Part shown: positions 1 to 9,800 of the stretch, one piece after another | Layout: every line of letters starts with the position of its first letter | Numbering within the stretch: the first letter of the stretch is position 1 | From: CAVZCC01 sp963773765 | GTDB lineage: Bacteria > Actinomycetota > Acidimicrobiia > Acidimicrobiales > Microtrichaceae | Assembly (NCBI GenBank): GCA_963773765.1 | Contig: CAVZCC010000006.1 | Coordinates: 620,001 to 684,000, forward strand | Reading direction: 5' to 3' | Length of the DNA stretch: 64,000 nucleotides | The notes under the pieces: generated by a model | Seen by the model: only the letters and a program-made list of their open reading frames with translations | Told to the model about the DNA's origin: nothing | Databases searched by the model: none | Program-made: the position numbers and the translations under genes

Positions 1-1820
1 GCGCCGAGGGGGCGGAGACCACCACGCGGGAGCCGGTCATCATCAGCTCCCGGGAGCTCAACGAGTCCGGCATCTCCAACCCCACCTGGGAGAAGCTGCA
101 CCTGGTCTTCACCCACGGCTACGCGGCCGCGGTGGCGCCGGCGAACAAGACCAACACCCGGGGGGAGCCGGACTTCGTGGTGTCGGGCATCCCGGCGGAG
201 TACACGGGCCTGCCGCCGCTGGAGCGGCCGGAGATCTACCACGGTGAGGGCATGTCCGGGTACTCCATCGTGGGGACCGACCAGACCGAGCTGAGCACGG
301 ACCAGGTCACCACGCAGTACGAGGGCTCCTCGGGCGTCGGGCTCGGCTCCTTCCCCCGCAAGGCCGCCTTCGCGCTCCGCTTCGGGGAGATCGAGCCGCT
401 GATCTCCGGCAACCTGACCGACGACTCCAAGGTCATCTACATCCGCGACGTCAAGGAGCGGGTCCAGACCGTGGCCCCGTTCCTGGTGCTGGACGAGGAC
501 CCGTACCCCGTGCTGGTGGACGGCCGGATCAAGTACGTGATCGACGGCTACACGTCGTCGTCGAACTACCCCTATGCGGAGGAACTGGACGCGGCCGCGG
601 TGGCCCGGGGCCAGAGCGGCTCCTTCAACTACCTGCGCAACAGCGTCAAGGCCACGGTCGACGCCTATGACGGCACCATCACGCTGTACCTGGTGGACAC
701 GCTCTACGGCGAGAAGGACCCCATCATCCGGGCCTACGCCAAGGCCTTCCCGGACCTGTTCACCTCGGACATCCCCGAGTCGCTGAGCCGCCACTTCCGC
801 TACCCGGAGCTGCTGTTCAAGACCCAGACCGAGGTGTGGGGCCGCTACCACCAGTCGGACCCGTCCTCCTTCTTCAACAACAGCGACCGGTGGTCCGTGG
901 CCCAGCAGCCGCCCAACACCTCGTCGGTGGCGTCCAACGCCGCGGCCGCGGCGGAGGAACTGGGGGGTGACGCCGCACCCACGGCCCAACTGGACCGCAT
1001 CGAGCCCTACTACCAGCTGATGCAGCTGGAGCCGGGGGCGGAACCGGAGTTCGTGCTGACCCGGCCCTTCGTCCTCGCCTCCAACGACGACAGCGCCCGC
1101 AACCTGACCGCCCTGATGGTGGCCCGCAACGACCCCGGGTCCTACGGGAAGCTGTCCCAGGTCGTCATGGTGACCAAGAACGCGGACGGCAAGGTGGAGC
1201 AGAACACCAAGGTGGACGGCCCGCTGCGGGCCAACCAGAAGATGGTCACCTACGCGCCCCTGTCCTCCTACCAGTCACTGGTGGGCCGGTCCGGATCCCG
1301 GGTGCAGTTCGGCAACCTGCTCATCCTGCCCTTCCAGGACTCCTTGTTGTACCTGCGCCCCGTGTACGCCAAGGAGGAGAGCTCCGGGCGCTACACGCTC
1401 AAGAAGGTGGCCGTGACCTCGGGTGACTCGGTGGGCTTCGGCGACAGCGTGGACCAGGCCCTGGCCGACCTCCTGGACGGCAACCAGGAGGGCGCCACCG
1501 GACAGCCCCCGGTCAACAGCGACGGGACGTCCGACGCGCCCACGACCACCACCACCCTGCCGGTGGGCCCGGACGGGAGGAGTCCGACCGAACTGCTGGC
1601 CGCGGCCGACGCCAAGTTCACCGAGGCCGACGAGAAGCTCCGGGCCGGGGACCTGGGCGGGTACCAGGCCGCCGTGGCCGAGGCCCGGCAGCTGGTGCAG
1701 CAGGCCAACGCCTCCATCGCGGCGGTCGCCCCCACGACGGCGCCCACCACGGAGGTGCCCACCGCGTCGGGAGACGAGGCCGCCACCACGACCACCATCG
1801 CCCCCGTGGGCCGGACCTGA
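1..1820 (+). CDS. UPF0182 family membrane protein, C-terminal part
   Basis: The gene is cut by the left edge: its frame is open from base 3 and ends at TGA 1818-1820, leaving about 605 residues. UPF0182 proteins are usually 900-1000 residues, with several N-terminal membrane helices followed by a large extracytoplasmic domain; only the latter is seen here. Family-like stretches include THGYAAAVAPANK close to the edge, GEPDFVVSGIP and YHGEGMSGYS. The last 110 residues are a low-complexity tail in which two Thr-rich stretches (with TTTTT and TTTT runs) flank an Ala-rich helical segment, probably a cell-wall-proximal linker. The function of the family is not known. The next gene, dedA, follows on the same strand after 57 bp. 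Confidence 0.88.
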   Translation, partial: AEGAETTTREPVIISSRELNESGISNPTWEKLHLVFTHGYAAAVAPANKTNTRGEPDFVVSGIPAEYTGLPPLERPEIYHGEGMSGYSIVGTDQTELSTDQVTTQYEGSSGVGLGSFPRKAAFALRFGEIEPLISGNLTDDSKVIYIRDVKERVQTVAPFLVLDEDPYPVLVDGRIKYVIDGYTSSSNYPYAEELDAAAVARGQSGSFNYLRNSVKATVDAYDGTITLYLVDTLYGEKDPIIRAYAKAFPDLFTSDIPESLSRHFRYPELLFKTQTEVWGRYHQSDPSSFFNNSDRWSVAQQPPNTSSVASNAAAAAEELGGDAAPTAQLDRIEPYYQLMQLEPGAEPEFVLTRPFVLASNDDSARNLTALMVARNDPGSYGKLSQVVMVTKNADGKVEQNTKVDGPLRANQKMVTYAPLSSYQSLVGRSGSRVQFGNLLILPFQDSLLYLRPVYAKEESSGRYTLKKVAVTSGDSVGFGDSVDQALADLLDGNQEGATGQPPVNSDGTSDAPTTTTTLPVGPDGRSPTELLAAADAKFTEADEKLRAGDLGGYQAAVAEARQLVQQANASIAAVAPTTAPTTEVPTASGDEAATTTTIAPVGRT

Positions 1821-1877
1821 CGGGACCCTGCGGACCGGATCTGATCCGACTGCTGCGGCCCCTGTACCCTGCGCCTC

Positions 1878-2531
1878 GTGCTCTCCACCCTGCTCGCCGT
1901 CGGCGGCGCCCTGGATCCGACCAGCCTGATCGAGAAGGGCGGGTACCTCCTGCTGTTCGCGATCATCTTCGCCGAGTCGGGCCTGCTCATCGGCTTCTTC
2001 CTCCCGGGCGACTCGCTGTTGTTCATCGCCGGGATGGCCGCGGCGGGCACGCTGGGCAAGGACGTGGACGTCAGCTTCAACATCTGGATCGTGCTCATCG
2101 GCGTGTTCATCGCCGCCGTGGCCGGTGACCAGGTGGGCTACGTGTTCGGCGTGAAGGCCGGACCGTCCATCTTCAAGCGCCCGGACTCCCGGCTGTTCAA
2201 GCACGAGAACGTGGAGAAGGCCCAGGGCTTCTTCGACCGCTACGGGCCCAAGGCCATCGTGCTGGCCCGCTTCGTGCCCATCGTGCGCACCTTCTGCCCC
2301 ATCGTGGCCGGGGTCGGCCGCATGCACTACAGCACCTTCGTCCGGTACAACGTCCTGGGCGGGTTCCTGTGGGCGGTGGGCATCACGTCGCTCGGGTACT
2401 TCCTGGGCAACGTGGGCTTCATCAAGGACAACCTGGAGATCGCCATCCTCTGCGTGGTGGCGCTCTCGGTCATCCCGATCGCCATCGAGATCATGCGCTC
2501 GCGGCGCGAGAGCTCATCCGCCGGTTCCTGA
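1878..2531 (+). CDS. DedA family membrane protein
   Basis: 217 residues, the usual DedA length. It shows the N-terminal re-entrant segment (FAIIFAESGLLIGFFLPGDS), an internal hydrophobic stretch, and the diagnostic FVPIVRTFCPIVAGVGRM motif with conserved Arg and Pro, followed by C-terminal membrane helices. DedA proteins belong to the VTT/SNARE-associated superfamily and act in the cytoplasmic membrane; several are undecaprenyl-phosphate or phospholipid flippases or affect proton-motive-force homeostasis. Which lipid this one handles cannot be told from sequence. The start is a GTG at 1878 with no strong ribosome-binding site, so it may be leaderless or translationally linked to the gene upstream. 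Confidence 0.9.
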   Translation: MLSTLLAVGGALDPTSLIEKGGYLLLFAIIFAESGLLIGFFLPGDSLLFIAGMAAAGTLGKDVDVSFNIWIVLIGVFIAAVAGDQVGYVFGVKAGPSIFKRPDSRLFKHENVEKAQGFFDRYGPKAIVLARFVPIVRTFCPIVAGVGRMHYSTFVRYNVLGGFLWAVGITSLGYFLGNVGFIKDNLEIAILCVVALSVIPIAIEIMRSRRESSSAGS

Positions 2532-2571
2532 GCCCACCGGTGCGGCCGCTCCGGGCCGGCCGTCGCTCTGT

Positions 2572-2601
2572 TTGACGCCGGAACCGCGCTTCCACTGAAC
2601 T
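2572..2601 (+). promoter_or_regulatory. possible sigma-70-type promoter of hppA
   Basis: TTGACG at 2572-2577 and TGAACT at 2596-2601 are separated by 18 bp, in the 149-bp gap before hppA. The -10 element is a weak match. An AGAGGA ribosome-binding site sits just before the hppA ATG. Confidence 0.25.
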
Positions 2602-2680
2602 GCGGCGAAACATCCCGGCGGGCGCATCTGTCGCGCCCCACGCCGTCGCGCCGAGCGCGCCTTCATCCCAGAGGAACCAC

Positions 2681-5035
2681 ATGTCGCAGATTTTCGCCGC
2701 TGAAGGCGGCTACCAGATCTTCACCCTCGGTGGACAGGAATGGTTCTGGTTGATCTTCGCCGCCGCGGTCGCGGTGCTGGCCCTCCTGGTGGGCTGGGTG
2801 ATGATGCGCGGCGTGCTGGCCCAGGACGCCGGCACGGAGAAGATGGGTGAGATCGCCAGCGCCGTGCAGGAAGGTGCGATGGCGTACATCAAGCGCCAGT
2901 TCCGCACCATCCTCCTCATCGTGATCCCACTGGCGGTCGTGGTGTTCGCCACCTCCACGGAGGTGTTGAGCCCGGGCAGCCCGGACGTCGGCCTGGACCG
3001 GGTCCAGTCCGGCCTGTTCCGGACGCTGGCCTTCCTCGCCGGCGCGCTGTTCAGCGGCTTCATCGGCTTCGTCGGGATGTGGCTGGCCACCCGGGCCAAC
3101 GTCCGCACCGCGGCGGCGGCCAAGACCGGCAGCATGGACGCCGCCCTCCAGGTGGCGTTCCGGGCCGGTGGGACGATCGGCCTGTTCACGGCGGGGCTGG
3201 GCCTGCTGGGGGCGACGGCCATCGTGATGATCTTCCAGAACACCGCGTCGTCCATCCTGGTCGGCTTCGGCTTCGGTGGTTCGCTGCTGGCGCTGTTCCT
3301 GCGGGTCGGCGGTGGCATCTTCACCAAGGCCGCCGACGTGGGCGCGGACCTGGTGGGCAAGGTCGAGGCCGGCATCCCCGAGGACGACGCCCGGAACCCG
3401 GCCACCATCGCGGACAACGTGGGTGACAACGTGGGTGACTGCGCCGGCATGGCGTCGGACCTGTTCGAGTCCTTCGGCGTGGTCCTGGTGGCCAACATCA
3501 TCCTGGGCGTCACCGCCTTCCGGGCCATCGGCATCGGGGGCGAGAACGCGGCCAAGGGCCTGATCTTCCCGCTCGCCATGATGGGCATCGGCCTCCTGGC
3601 CTCCATGCTGGCCATCTTCCTGGTCAAGGCCCGGGCCGGTGAGACCGACGCCCTCAAGCCCATCAACCGGGGCCTGAACGTCGCCTCGATCATCTCGCTC
3701 ATCGGTGCCGCGGTCGTCGCCTTCGTCTACGTGGGCGACCCGGCCGGCTCGGAGGTCTCCAACGTCGGCCTGCGCATGTTCGCCGCCATCGTCACCGGTG
3801 TGGTGCTGGGCCAGGCCGCCAGCCGCATCACCCAGTACTTCACCTCCAGCCAGTTCAAGCCGGTCCGTGACATCGCCGAGTCGGGCCGCACCGGCCCCGC
3901 CACGGTGGTCCTGTCGGGCATCTCGTCCGGCCTGGAGTCCGCGGTGTGGGCGGTCGTGGCCATCGCCGTGGCCATCATGGTGGGCCTGGGCCTGGGTGGC
4001 GGCAGCACGCTGTTCGCCTTCTACATGGTCGCCCTGACCGGCATCGGCATGCTGTCCACCACCGGCATCGTGGTGGCCGAGGACACCTTCGGCCCCATCG
4101 CCGACAACGCCCAGGGCATCGCCGAGATGTCCGACGAGCTGAGCGGGGACACCGAGCGCATCCTGGACGGCCTGGACACGGTGGGCAACACCACCAAGGC
4201 CGTCACCAAGGGCTTCGCCATCGGCTCCGCCGTGATCGCGGCGGTGGCGTTGTTCGCCTCGTTCCGGGAGACCATCGCCTCCACCGCGGAGACCGCGGCC
4301 GGCGAGGCCCTCCGACAGCTGAACGTGGAGGAGGCCTTCAACCTGGTCTCCATCAACATCGCCGATCCCAAGACCTTCGCCGGTGCGCTCATCGGCGGGA
4401 CCGTCGTGTTCCTCTTCTCCTCCCTCGCCATCCTGGCCGTCGGGCGCACCGCCGGCACCGTGGTGCAGGAGGTGCGCCGGCAGTTCCGGGAGAAGCCCGG
4501 GATCATGGACTACACCGAGAAGCCCGACTACGGCCCGGTGATCGACATCTGCACCAGCGCCGCCCTGCGGGAGCTGACCACCCCGGCGCTGCTGGCCGTG
4601 CTCATGCCGGTCGTCGTCGGGTTCGGCCTGGGCAAGTTCGCCCTGGGCGGCTACCTGGCGGCCACCATCGTGGTCGGCGCCCTCATGGCCAACTTCCTGT
4701 CCAACGCCGGTGGCGCCTGGGACAACGGCAAGAAGTACATCGAGGAGGGCAACCTCGGCGGCAAGGGCTCCGAGGTGCACAAGGCGGTGGTCATCGGTGA
4801 CACCGTCGGTGACCCGTTCAAGGACACGGCGGGCCCGGCCATCAACCCCCTGATCAAGGTGATGAACCTGGTGTCGCTGCTGATCCTGCCCGCCATCATC
4901 ACCATGGAGGACAACGGTGCCCGCTTCGTCATCGCCGGTGTCTCGCTGGTCGTGGTGATCGGTGCGGTCATCTTCTCCAAGCAGCAGTCCACGTCGTTCG
5001 GCGATGACGAGGCGGAGGCCGCGGCCGCGGCCTGA
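2681..5035 (+). CDS. hppA: K+-independent H+-pumping membrane pyrophosphatase
   Basis: 784 residues, about 16 membrane helices, the normal length. It couples PPi hydrolysis to proton export across the cytoplasmic membrane. The PPi/Mg-binding signature DVGADLVGKVEAGIPEDD (about residues 219-236) is followed by NPATIADNVGDNVGDCAGM, and a second acidic loop, DTVGDPFKDTAGPA, lies near the C-terminus. The ion-specificity loop reads GNTTKAVTKG: the Lys after NTT marks the K+-independent subfamily (K+-dependent enzymes have Ala there), so potassium should not be needed. Start chosen at ATG 2681 behind AGAGGA. The gene stands alone with its own intergenic region and a hairpin after its end. No frame breaks. 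Confidence 0.97.
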   Translation: MSQIFAAEGGYQIFTLGGQEWFWLIFAAAVAVLALLVGWVMMRGVLAQDAGTEKMGEIASAVQEGAMAYIKRQFRTILLIVIPLAVVVFATSTEVLSPGSPDVGLDRVQSGLFRTLAFLAGALFSGFIGFVGMWLATRANVRTAAAAKTGSMDAALQVAFRAGGTIGLFTAGLGLLGATAIVMIFQNTASSILVGFGFGGSLLALFLRVGGGIFTKAADVGADLVGKVEAGIPEDDARNPATIADNVGDNVGDCAGMASDLFESFGVVLVANIILGVTAFRAIGIGGENAAKGLIFPLAMMGIGLLASMLAIFLVKARAGETDALKPINRGLNVASIISLIGAAVVAFVYVGDPAGSEVSNVGLRMFAAIVTGVVLGQAASRITQYFTSSQFKPVRDIAESGRTGPATVVLSGISSGLESAVWAVVAIAVAIMVGLGLGGGSTLFAFYMVALTGIGMLSTTGIVVAEDTFGPIADNAQGIAEMSDELSGDTERILDGLDTVGNTTKAVTKGFAIGSAVIAAVALFASFRETIASTAETAAGEALRQLNVEEAFNLVSINIADPKTFAGALIGGTVVFLFSSLAILAVGRTAGTVVQEVRRQFREKPGIMDYTEKPDYGPVIDICTSAALRELTTPALLAVLMPVVVGFGLGKFALGGYLAATIVVGALMANFLSNAGGAWDNGKKYIEEGNLGGKGSEVHKAVVIGDTVGDPFKDTAGPAINPLIKVMNLVSLLILPAIITMEDNGARFVIAGVSLVVVIGAVIFSKQQSTSFGDDEAEAAAAA

Positions 5036-5078
5036 GCCCGGCGGGGGCCACGCCGGGGCGCCCGGCACAGAACCTGCG

Positions 5079-5106
5079 GCACCCGCGCCGGAATGGGCGC
5101 GGGTGC
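5079..5106 (+). terminator. hairpin after hppA
   Basis: Perfect 11-bp stem (5079-5089 with 5096-5106) and a 6-nt loop, 44 bp after the hppA stop. There is no U-tract, as is common for high-GC actinobacterial terminators. It lies only 15 bp before the next start codon, so it could also affect expression of the CHAD gene. Confidence 0.5.
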
Positions 5107-5121
5107 TGCGAGACTGGGGCC

Positions 5122-6105
5122 ATGGGTGCGGCGAAGGAGGCCAGGATCGACGACGGTGCCACGGGTGGTGCCACGTCCGAACCCTGGGTGCTCGGGCCCG
5201 ACGACCGCCTCCAGCCGGCGGGACGGGTCCTGCCGCTGGTGCTGGAGGGCTACCTGGTCCGGTTCCGCAGCCATGAGGGTGGTGTCCGCGAGGACACCGA
5301 CGTGGAGGAACTGCACGACTACCGGGTCGCGCTCCGCCGGTCCCGTTCGTTGCTGGCCGCAGGCCGCAAGGTCTTCCCGGCAGAGGAACTGAGCCTGCTG
5401 AGGGCGCTGGCCACCTGGATGGCCGGGGTGACATCGCCCGTGCGTGACCTGGACGTGCTGCTGGTGGACCTGCCCGGGCACGCGGCCCGCATCAGCCCGG
5501 AGCTGTCCGACGGCGTCGAGCCCCTCCATGAGGCGCTCGTCGGGGAGCGCCAGGAGTGCTTCGGGGCGCTCGTGGCCGCACTGGACGGCGAGCGGTACCC
5601 GGTGCTGCTGCGCCGGTGGCAGGCCATGGCCACCGTGTACCGGGTCGGTGGCGGGGAACCGGGCCCGGACGCGGGCCGTGCCGCCGGGGACGTGGCGGAC
5701 GAGCTGATCCTGAAGGCCTACAAGCGCATGCGGCGGCGGGGCAAGACCGCGATGGCCACCGACGACCGGGCCGAGTGGCACGAGCTGCGCAAGGCCCTGA
5801 AGCGGTTCCGCTACCTGGTCAACGGGTTCGCCCCCATGTACGAGAAGTCGGCCTTCGCCACGGTCCAGCACCAGCTGTCGGACCTGCAGGACACCCTCGG
5901 ACGCCTCCAGGACCACCACGTGCAGGCCGCGTTGGTGGAAGAGGTCGGAGCGGGCCGGGGCGGACGGGCGGCGCTGGCCGCCGGCGTGGTGGCCGACGCC
6001 ATGCACCGGGACGCGGAGGTGGCCCACGCCCATTGCCGGGAGGCCTGGACCACCTTCGACCGGCCCAAGGTGCGCCGCCACATGCGGGACCTGCTGGCCC
6101 ACTGA
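5122..6105 (+). CDS. CHAD domain protein
   Basis: 327 residues with two helical halves typical of CHAD (conserved histidine alpha-helical domain). The first half has LHDYRVALRRSRSLLAAGR and the second WHELRKALKRFRYLVNGF, matching the repeated H-x2-R-x3-[K/R]-x2-R pattern of positively charged helices. CHAD domains bind inorganic polyphosphate. It follows the pyrophosphatase gene, which fits a polyphosphate/pyrophosphate theme, but the two are separated by a hairpin and need not be co-transcribed. No CYTH triphosphatase domain is fused to it. Cytoplasmic; no signal peptide or membrane segment. Confidence 0.88.
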   Translation: MGAAKEARIDDGATGGATSEPWVLGPDDRLQPAGRVLPLVLEGYLVRFRSHEGGVREDTDVEELHDYRVALRRSRSLLAAGRKVFPAEELSLLRALATWMAGVTSPVRDLDVLLVDLPGHAARISPELSDGVEPLHEALVGERQECFGALVAALDGERYPVLLRRWQAMATVYRVGGGEPGPDAGRAAGDVADELILKAYKRMRRRGKTAMATDDRAEWHELRKALKRFRYLVNGFAPMYEKSAFATVQHQLSDLQDTLGRLQDHHVQAALVEEVGAGRGGRAALAAGVVADAMHRDAEVAHAHCREAWTTFDRPKVRRHMRDLLAH

Positions 6106-6173
6106 CGGGACGGGGTGGGGGCGGGGAGCGGTCCCCGTTCCCGGCCGTCGGGGCGCCGTGGGAACATGCCCCC

Positions 6174-7001
6174 ATGGCGAACGGGGACACACCGGGGATC
6201 GACCTGCGCGACGGCGGGGACGACAAGCGCCTGGCCGTGGTGCGGGGCCTCCTGGCCAAGGCGGAGGCCACCGAGTTCCCGGAGGAGGCGGAGGCGTTCT
6301 TCGCCAAGGCCTCGGAGCTGATCGCCCGCTACGCCATCGACGAGGCGGTCCTGTGGTCACATCAGGACCGCGCCGGCCGCCAGCAGCCGGCCGAGCTCCG
6401 CCTGGTGGTGCACGCCCCCTACCTGGCCCAGAAGGCCGTGCTGGTCCATGCCGTGGCCCGGGCCCACGGGTGCCAGGCCGTCCGCCTGCTGGGCGGGCCG
6501 GGGAGCGGCGGCGAGGTGGTGTCCGTCGTGGGCTTCCCGTCGGACCTGCGTTGGGTGGAGACCCTGGTCACCAGCCTGTTGGTGCAGCTCACCTCCGCCA
6601 TGCTGGCCGAGTGTCCCTCCGGACTCACCGCGTCGGGATCGGCGGGGTGGCGTCGCAGCTTCATCATGGGGTTCGCGGACGAGGTCGAGTCACGGCTGCA
6701 GGAGGACCGGGCGGACGCGGCCCGGTCGGAGGACGCGGCCGCATCCCGGCGGGGACCCGTCGGCCCCGATGCGCAGGACGGTCCGGAGCCCACCTCGGTC
6801 GCCCTCGTGCTGGCGGAGCGTTCGGAGGAGGTCCGTGACGAGTTCCGCAGGCGGTTCCCCCACGTCCGGTCGTCGTGGGCGTCGCGGGGCTCCTCCGCCG
6901 CCGGCCACCGGGCCGGCCAGGCCGCGGGCCGGGACGCCGCCCTGACGCGGGACTCGGTCGGGGGCAGGCGGTCCCTGGGTCGGGGACCACGCCGTTCGTG
7001 A
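6174..7001 (+). CDS. DUF2786 domain protein
   Basis: 275 residues. The N-terminal DUF2786 segment is clear (RLAVVRGLLAKAEATEFPEE, then AEAFFAKASELIARYAID, about residues 17-55). The middle contains a conserved-looking fold of unknown role, and the C-terminus is Arg/Ala-rich. The start is ATG 6174, 69 bp after the CHAD gene; the frame is open further upstream, but that part has shadow-like composition. Its stop overlaps the GTG of the next gene (GTGA), so the two are probably translationally coupled. The pairing of DUF2786 with a small HExxH protein recurs in Actinobacteria. Biochemical role unknown. Confidence 0.85.
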   Translation: MANGDTPGIDLRDGGDDKRLAVVRGLLAKAEATEFPEEAEAFFAKASELIARYAIDEAVLWSHQDRAGRQQPAELRLVVHAPYLAQKAVLVHAVARAHGCQAVRLLGGPGSGGEVVSVVGFPSDLRWVETLVTSLLVQLTSAMLAECPSGLTASGSAGWRRSFIMGFADEVESRLQEDRADAARSEDAAASRRGPVGPDAQDGPEPTSVALVLAERSEEVRDEFRRRFPHVRSSWASRGSSAAGHRAGQAAGRDAALTRDSVGGRRSLGRGPRRS

Positions 7002-7513
7002 GCCCGGCCGCCCCGCCCCCACCGGACCCTGCGGACCCCCACCGGGACGCGCTGTACGCCGCGGAGCACGCCGCCCTCCCGGACGGTGGCCGTGCCTTCC
7101 GGCGCTTCGCGGAGGTGCAGGCCTTCGTGCTGTCCGCCATGGAGGACCCGTGGTGGGAACAGCGCTTCCCGCTGGCCCCGGTGGAGGTGGACGTGCTGCG
7201 TCGGTCGCGCACCAGCACGTTCTCCGCCGCCCACGTGGCGCCGGGCGGGTGGGACGCCGTCATCTGGATCCGCGACGGATCGTGGAACGGGGTCACGGTG
7301 GTCCACGAGCTGGCCCACGTGGCGGTGTGCGGGCGGGCGTCCGGCGCCCGGCCACCCGGACCGGCCCACGGCCCGGTGTTCACCGGGGCCCTGCTGGACC
7401 TGTGGCGCCGGCACCTGGGGGTGCACGCCTACGGCGCGCTCCTGGGCGCCCTGGTGGACCACGGCGTGCCCACCCACCGGGCCCGCCGGGACGACGGCGG
7501 GACGGGGGCATAG
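6998..7513 (+). CDS. small HExxH metallohydrolase (TIGR04338-like)
   Basis: 171 residues from GTG 6998, overlapping the DUF2786 stop by 4 nt. The zinc-binding motif VVHELAHVAV is followed after about 20 residues by PAHGPVFTG, giving the third His typical of this actinobacterial family. No signal peptide, so it is presumably cytoplasmic. Its substrate is unknown; coupling with the DUF2786 protein suggests they act together. The 3' end overlaps the convergent cyclase gene by 85 bp. Confidence 0.82.
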   Translation: MSPAAPPPPDPADPHRDALYAAEHAALPDGGRAFRRFAEVQAFVLSAMEDPWWEQRFPLAPVEVDVLRRSRTSTFSAAHVAPGGWDAVIWIRDGSWNGVTVVHELAHVAVCGRASGARPPGPAHGPVFTGALLDLWRRHLGVHAYGALLGALVDHGVPTHRARRDDGGTGA

Positions 7514-8988
7514 ACCTCGGCCTTCTCCCGTCGGCCCCGGATGGCCAGCCGGCCGGCCTGGTGCCACCCCTCCGGGAACCCCGCCTCCACCACGGTGGCG
7601 GCGGTGGCCAGGGCGCCGGCCCGTTCGCTCTTGGCGTGGTCGCACAGCCGGGAGGCCAGGTTCACCACGTCGCCGATCACGGTGTACTCGAAGCGCTCCG
7701 GCGTGCCCACGAACCCGGCCAGGACGTCGCCCGTGGCCACACCGATCCCGGCCTGCAGCAGCCCGCCGGACCGCTCCAGCTCCAGCGGCATCGCCTCCGC
7801 GGCCCGCAGGGCCCGCTCGGCATGGTCGGTCTGGTCCTGCGGGGCACCGAACAGGCACAGCGCGGCGTCACCCTCGAACTTGTTGACCCAGCCACCCTCA
7901 CGGTTCACCACCGCCACCACCACCCGGAAGAACTGGTTGAGCATCGCCACCACCTCCTCCGGTCGGTGGCGCTCGGCGAAGCGCGTGTAGCCCCGCAGGT
8001 CCACGAACAGGACGGTGACCTCCCGGCGGTCGCCGGTGGTGGTCGGCTCCTCGCCGGACAGGGCCAGTTCTGCCATCCCGGGCCCGACCTGCCGGCCGAA
8101 CAGGTCCCGGAGCTCCTCCCGCTCCTTGATCCCCGCCACCAGGTCGTTCACGCCCTCGGCCAGGCGGCCCAGTTCGCCCAGGTCGTCGACCGGGACGTGC
8201 ACGTCGGTCTCACCCTGTTCGATCCGGCGCAGTGCGTCCCGGACCCGGTTCAGGGGCCGGGACACCGAGATGGCCGCGATGCTCATGACCACGCCACCGG
8301 CCAGCGCACCCACCAGGGCCAGCCAGGCCAGCCGCGCACCGTCCAGCGGCTCGGGGCTGATCAGCGGGCTCAGCCCGAGCGCGATCAGTGGCACGGCGCT
8401 GCCCATCAGCCAGGCCAGCATGAGCCGGGGCAGCACGTCACGGCGGTCCGCCGGCAGGTCGGCGTCGGCCAGGGCCAGGGCGTACAGCGGGCGGAAGTGG
8501 CCCTCCAGCAGCAGGTACAGCAGGGTGCAGGTGACCACGCCGGCCAGCGCGATGCCCACCGAGATCCGTTGCACGTCCTCGTTGATGATCCCGAACAGGA
8601 GGGCGGCGCCCAGCCAGGACACCAGTGCGGTGAGGGTCTCGAAACCGGGCAGGCTGAACAGGAACCGGCGCTGGCGCTCGGTCGGTGGGTTGCCCACGCG
8701 GACCCAGGCCACCGCCCGGCGCAGGAGCAGCGCGTTCAGGGGGAGCAGCAGCACCACGCTGGCGGCCAGGTAGATCCCGAACACGGTGACGTTCAGGCTG
8801 GCCGCCTCCAGGTCGGCCTCGGCCGCGGGCGGGAACAGGAACTGGAAGTACAGCACCACCACGGCCACGCCCAGGCCGTTGGCCAGGACCTGCAGGAGGA
8901 TGACGCCGCGCACGGTGGACCGGGCCTGGACCGAGTTCGGGACGTGGCGCCGGGGCAGTCGACCGCGTCGTGCTGCGCCCTCGGACAT
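7429..8988 (-). CDS. six-helix HAMP class III adenylate cyclase
   Basis: 519 residues. The N-terminal half has six hydrophobic segments (about residues 25-230), then a HAMP domain (from SRPLNRVRDALRRIEQG), then a class III cyclase domain (about residues 325-490). The catalytic domain shows the metal-binding Asp in VTVLFVDLRGYTRF, the substrate Lys and second metal Asp in VNKFEGDAALCLFGAP, and EYTVIGDVVNLASRL. The Lys points to ATP rather than GTP, so the product should be cAMP. The architecture is like the mycobacterial Rv1318c-Rv1320c/Rv3645 group. The start is ATG 8988; its 3' end overlaps the metallohydrolase gene on the other strand. Confidence 0.93.
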   Translation of the reverse strand: MSEGAARRGRLPRRHVPNSVQARSTVRGVILLQVLANGLGVAVVVLYFQFLFPPAAEADLEAASLNVTVFGIYLAASVVLLLPLNALLLRRAVAWVRVGNPPTERQRRFLFSLPGFETLTALVSWLGAALLFGIINEDVQRISVGIALAGVVTCTLLYLLLEGHFRPLYALALADADLPADRRDVLPRLMLAWLMGSAVPLIALGLSPLISPEPLDGARLAWLALVGALAGGVVMSIAAISVSRPLNRVRDALRRIEQGETDVHVPVDDLGELGRLAEGVNDLVAGIKEREELRDLFGRQVGPGMAELALSGEEPTTTGDRREVTVLFVDLRGYTRFAERHRPEEVVAMLNQFFRVVVAVVNREGGWVNKFEGDAALCLFGAPQDQTDHAERALRAAEAMPLELERSGGLLQAGIGVATGDVLAGFVGTPERFEYTVIGDVVNLASRLCDHAKSERAGALATAATVVEAGFPEGWHQAGRLAIRGRREKAEVYAPVPPSSRRARWVGTPWSTRAPRSAP

Positions 8989-9044
8989 GGGCCGCAGTGT
9001 ACGGGCGGCACTGTCCTCTCGTTCTCAGACATCCGGAGGCCGGG

Positions 9045-9061
9045 CCGTGCGAGACGCACGG
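9045..9061 (-). terminator. hairpin between msrA and the cyclase gene
   Basis: 7-bp perfect stem (CCGTGCG/CGCACGG) with a 3-nt loop, 50 bp downstream of the msrA stop on the minus strand and before the cyclase gene. No U-tract. Confidence 0.4.
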
Positions 9062-9110
9062 TCAGCGCGCGGTGCGGTCATGGGCGATCGGGCCGCCGGC
9101 GCCGCGGGGG

Positions 9111-9752
<642 letters not shown>

Positions 9753-9800
9753 CACCCCAGCGTACGACCGGCCCGGATCGCACCGGCCGCGGCCCCGGGG

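Noticed and set aside
2663..5434. A 923-codon open frame on the minus strand opposite hppA
   Set aside because: It mirrors a textbook pyrophosphatase gene; its product is a His/Asp/Gly/Arg-rich string without any domain, as expected from antisense reading of high-GC DNA.
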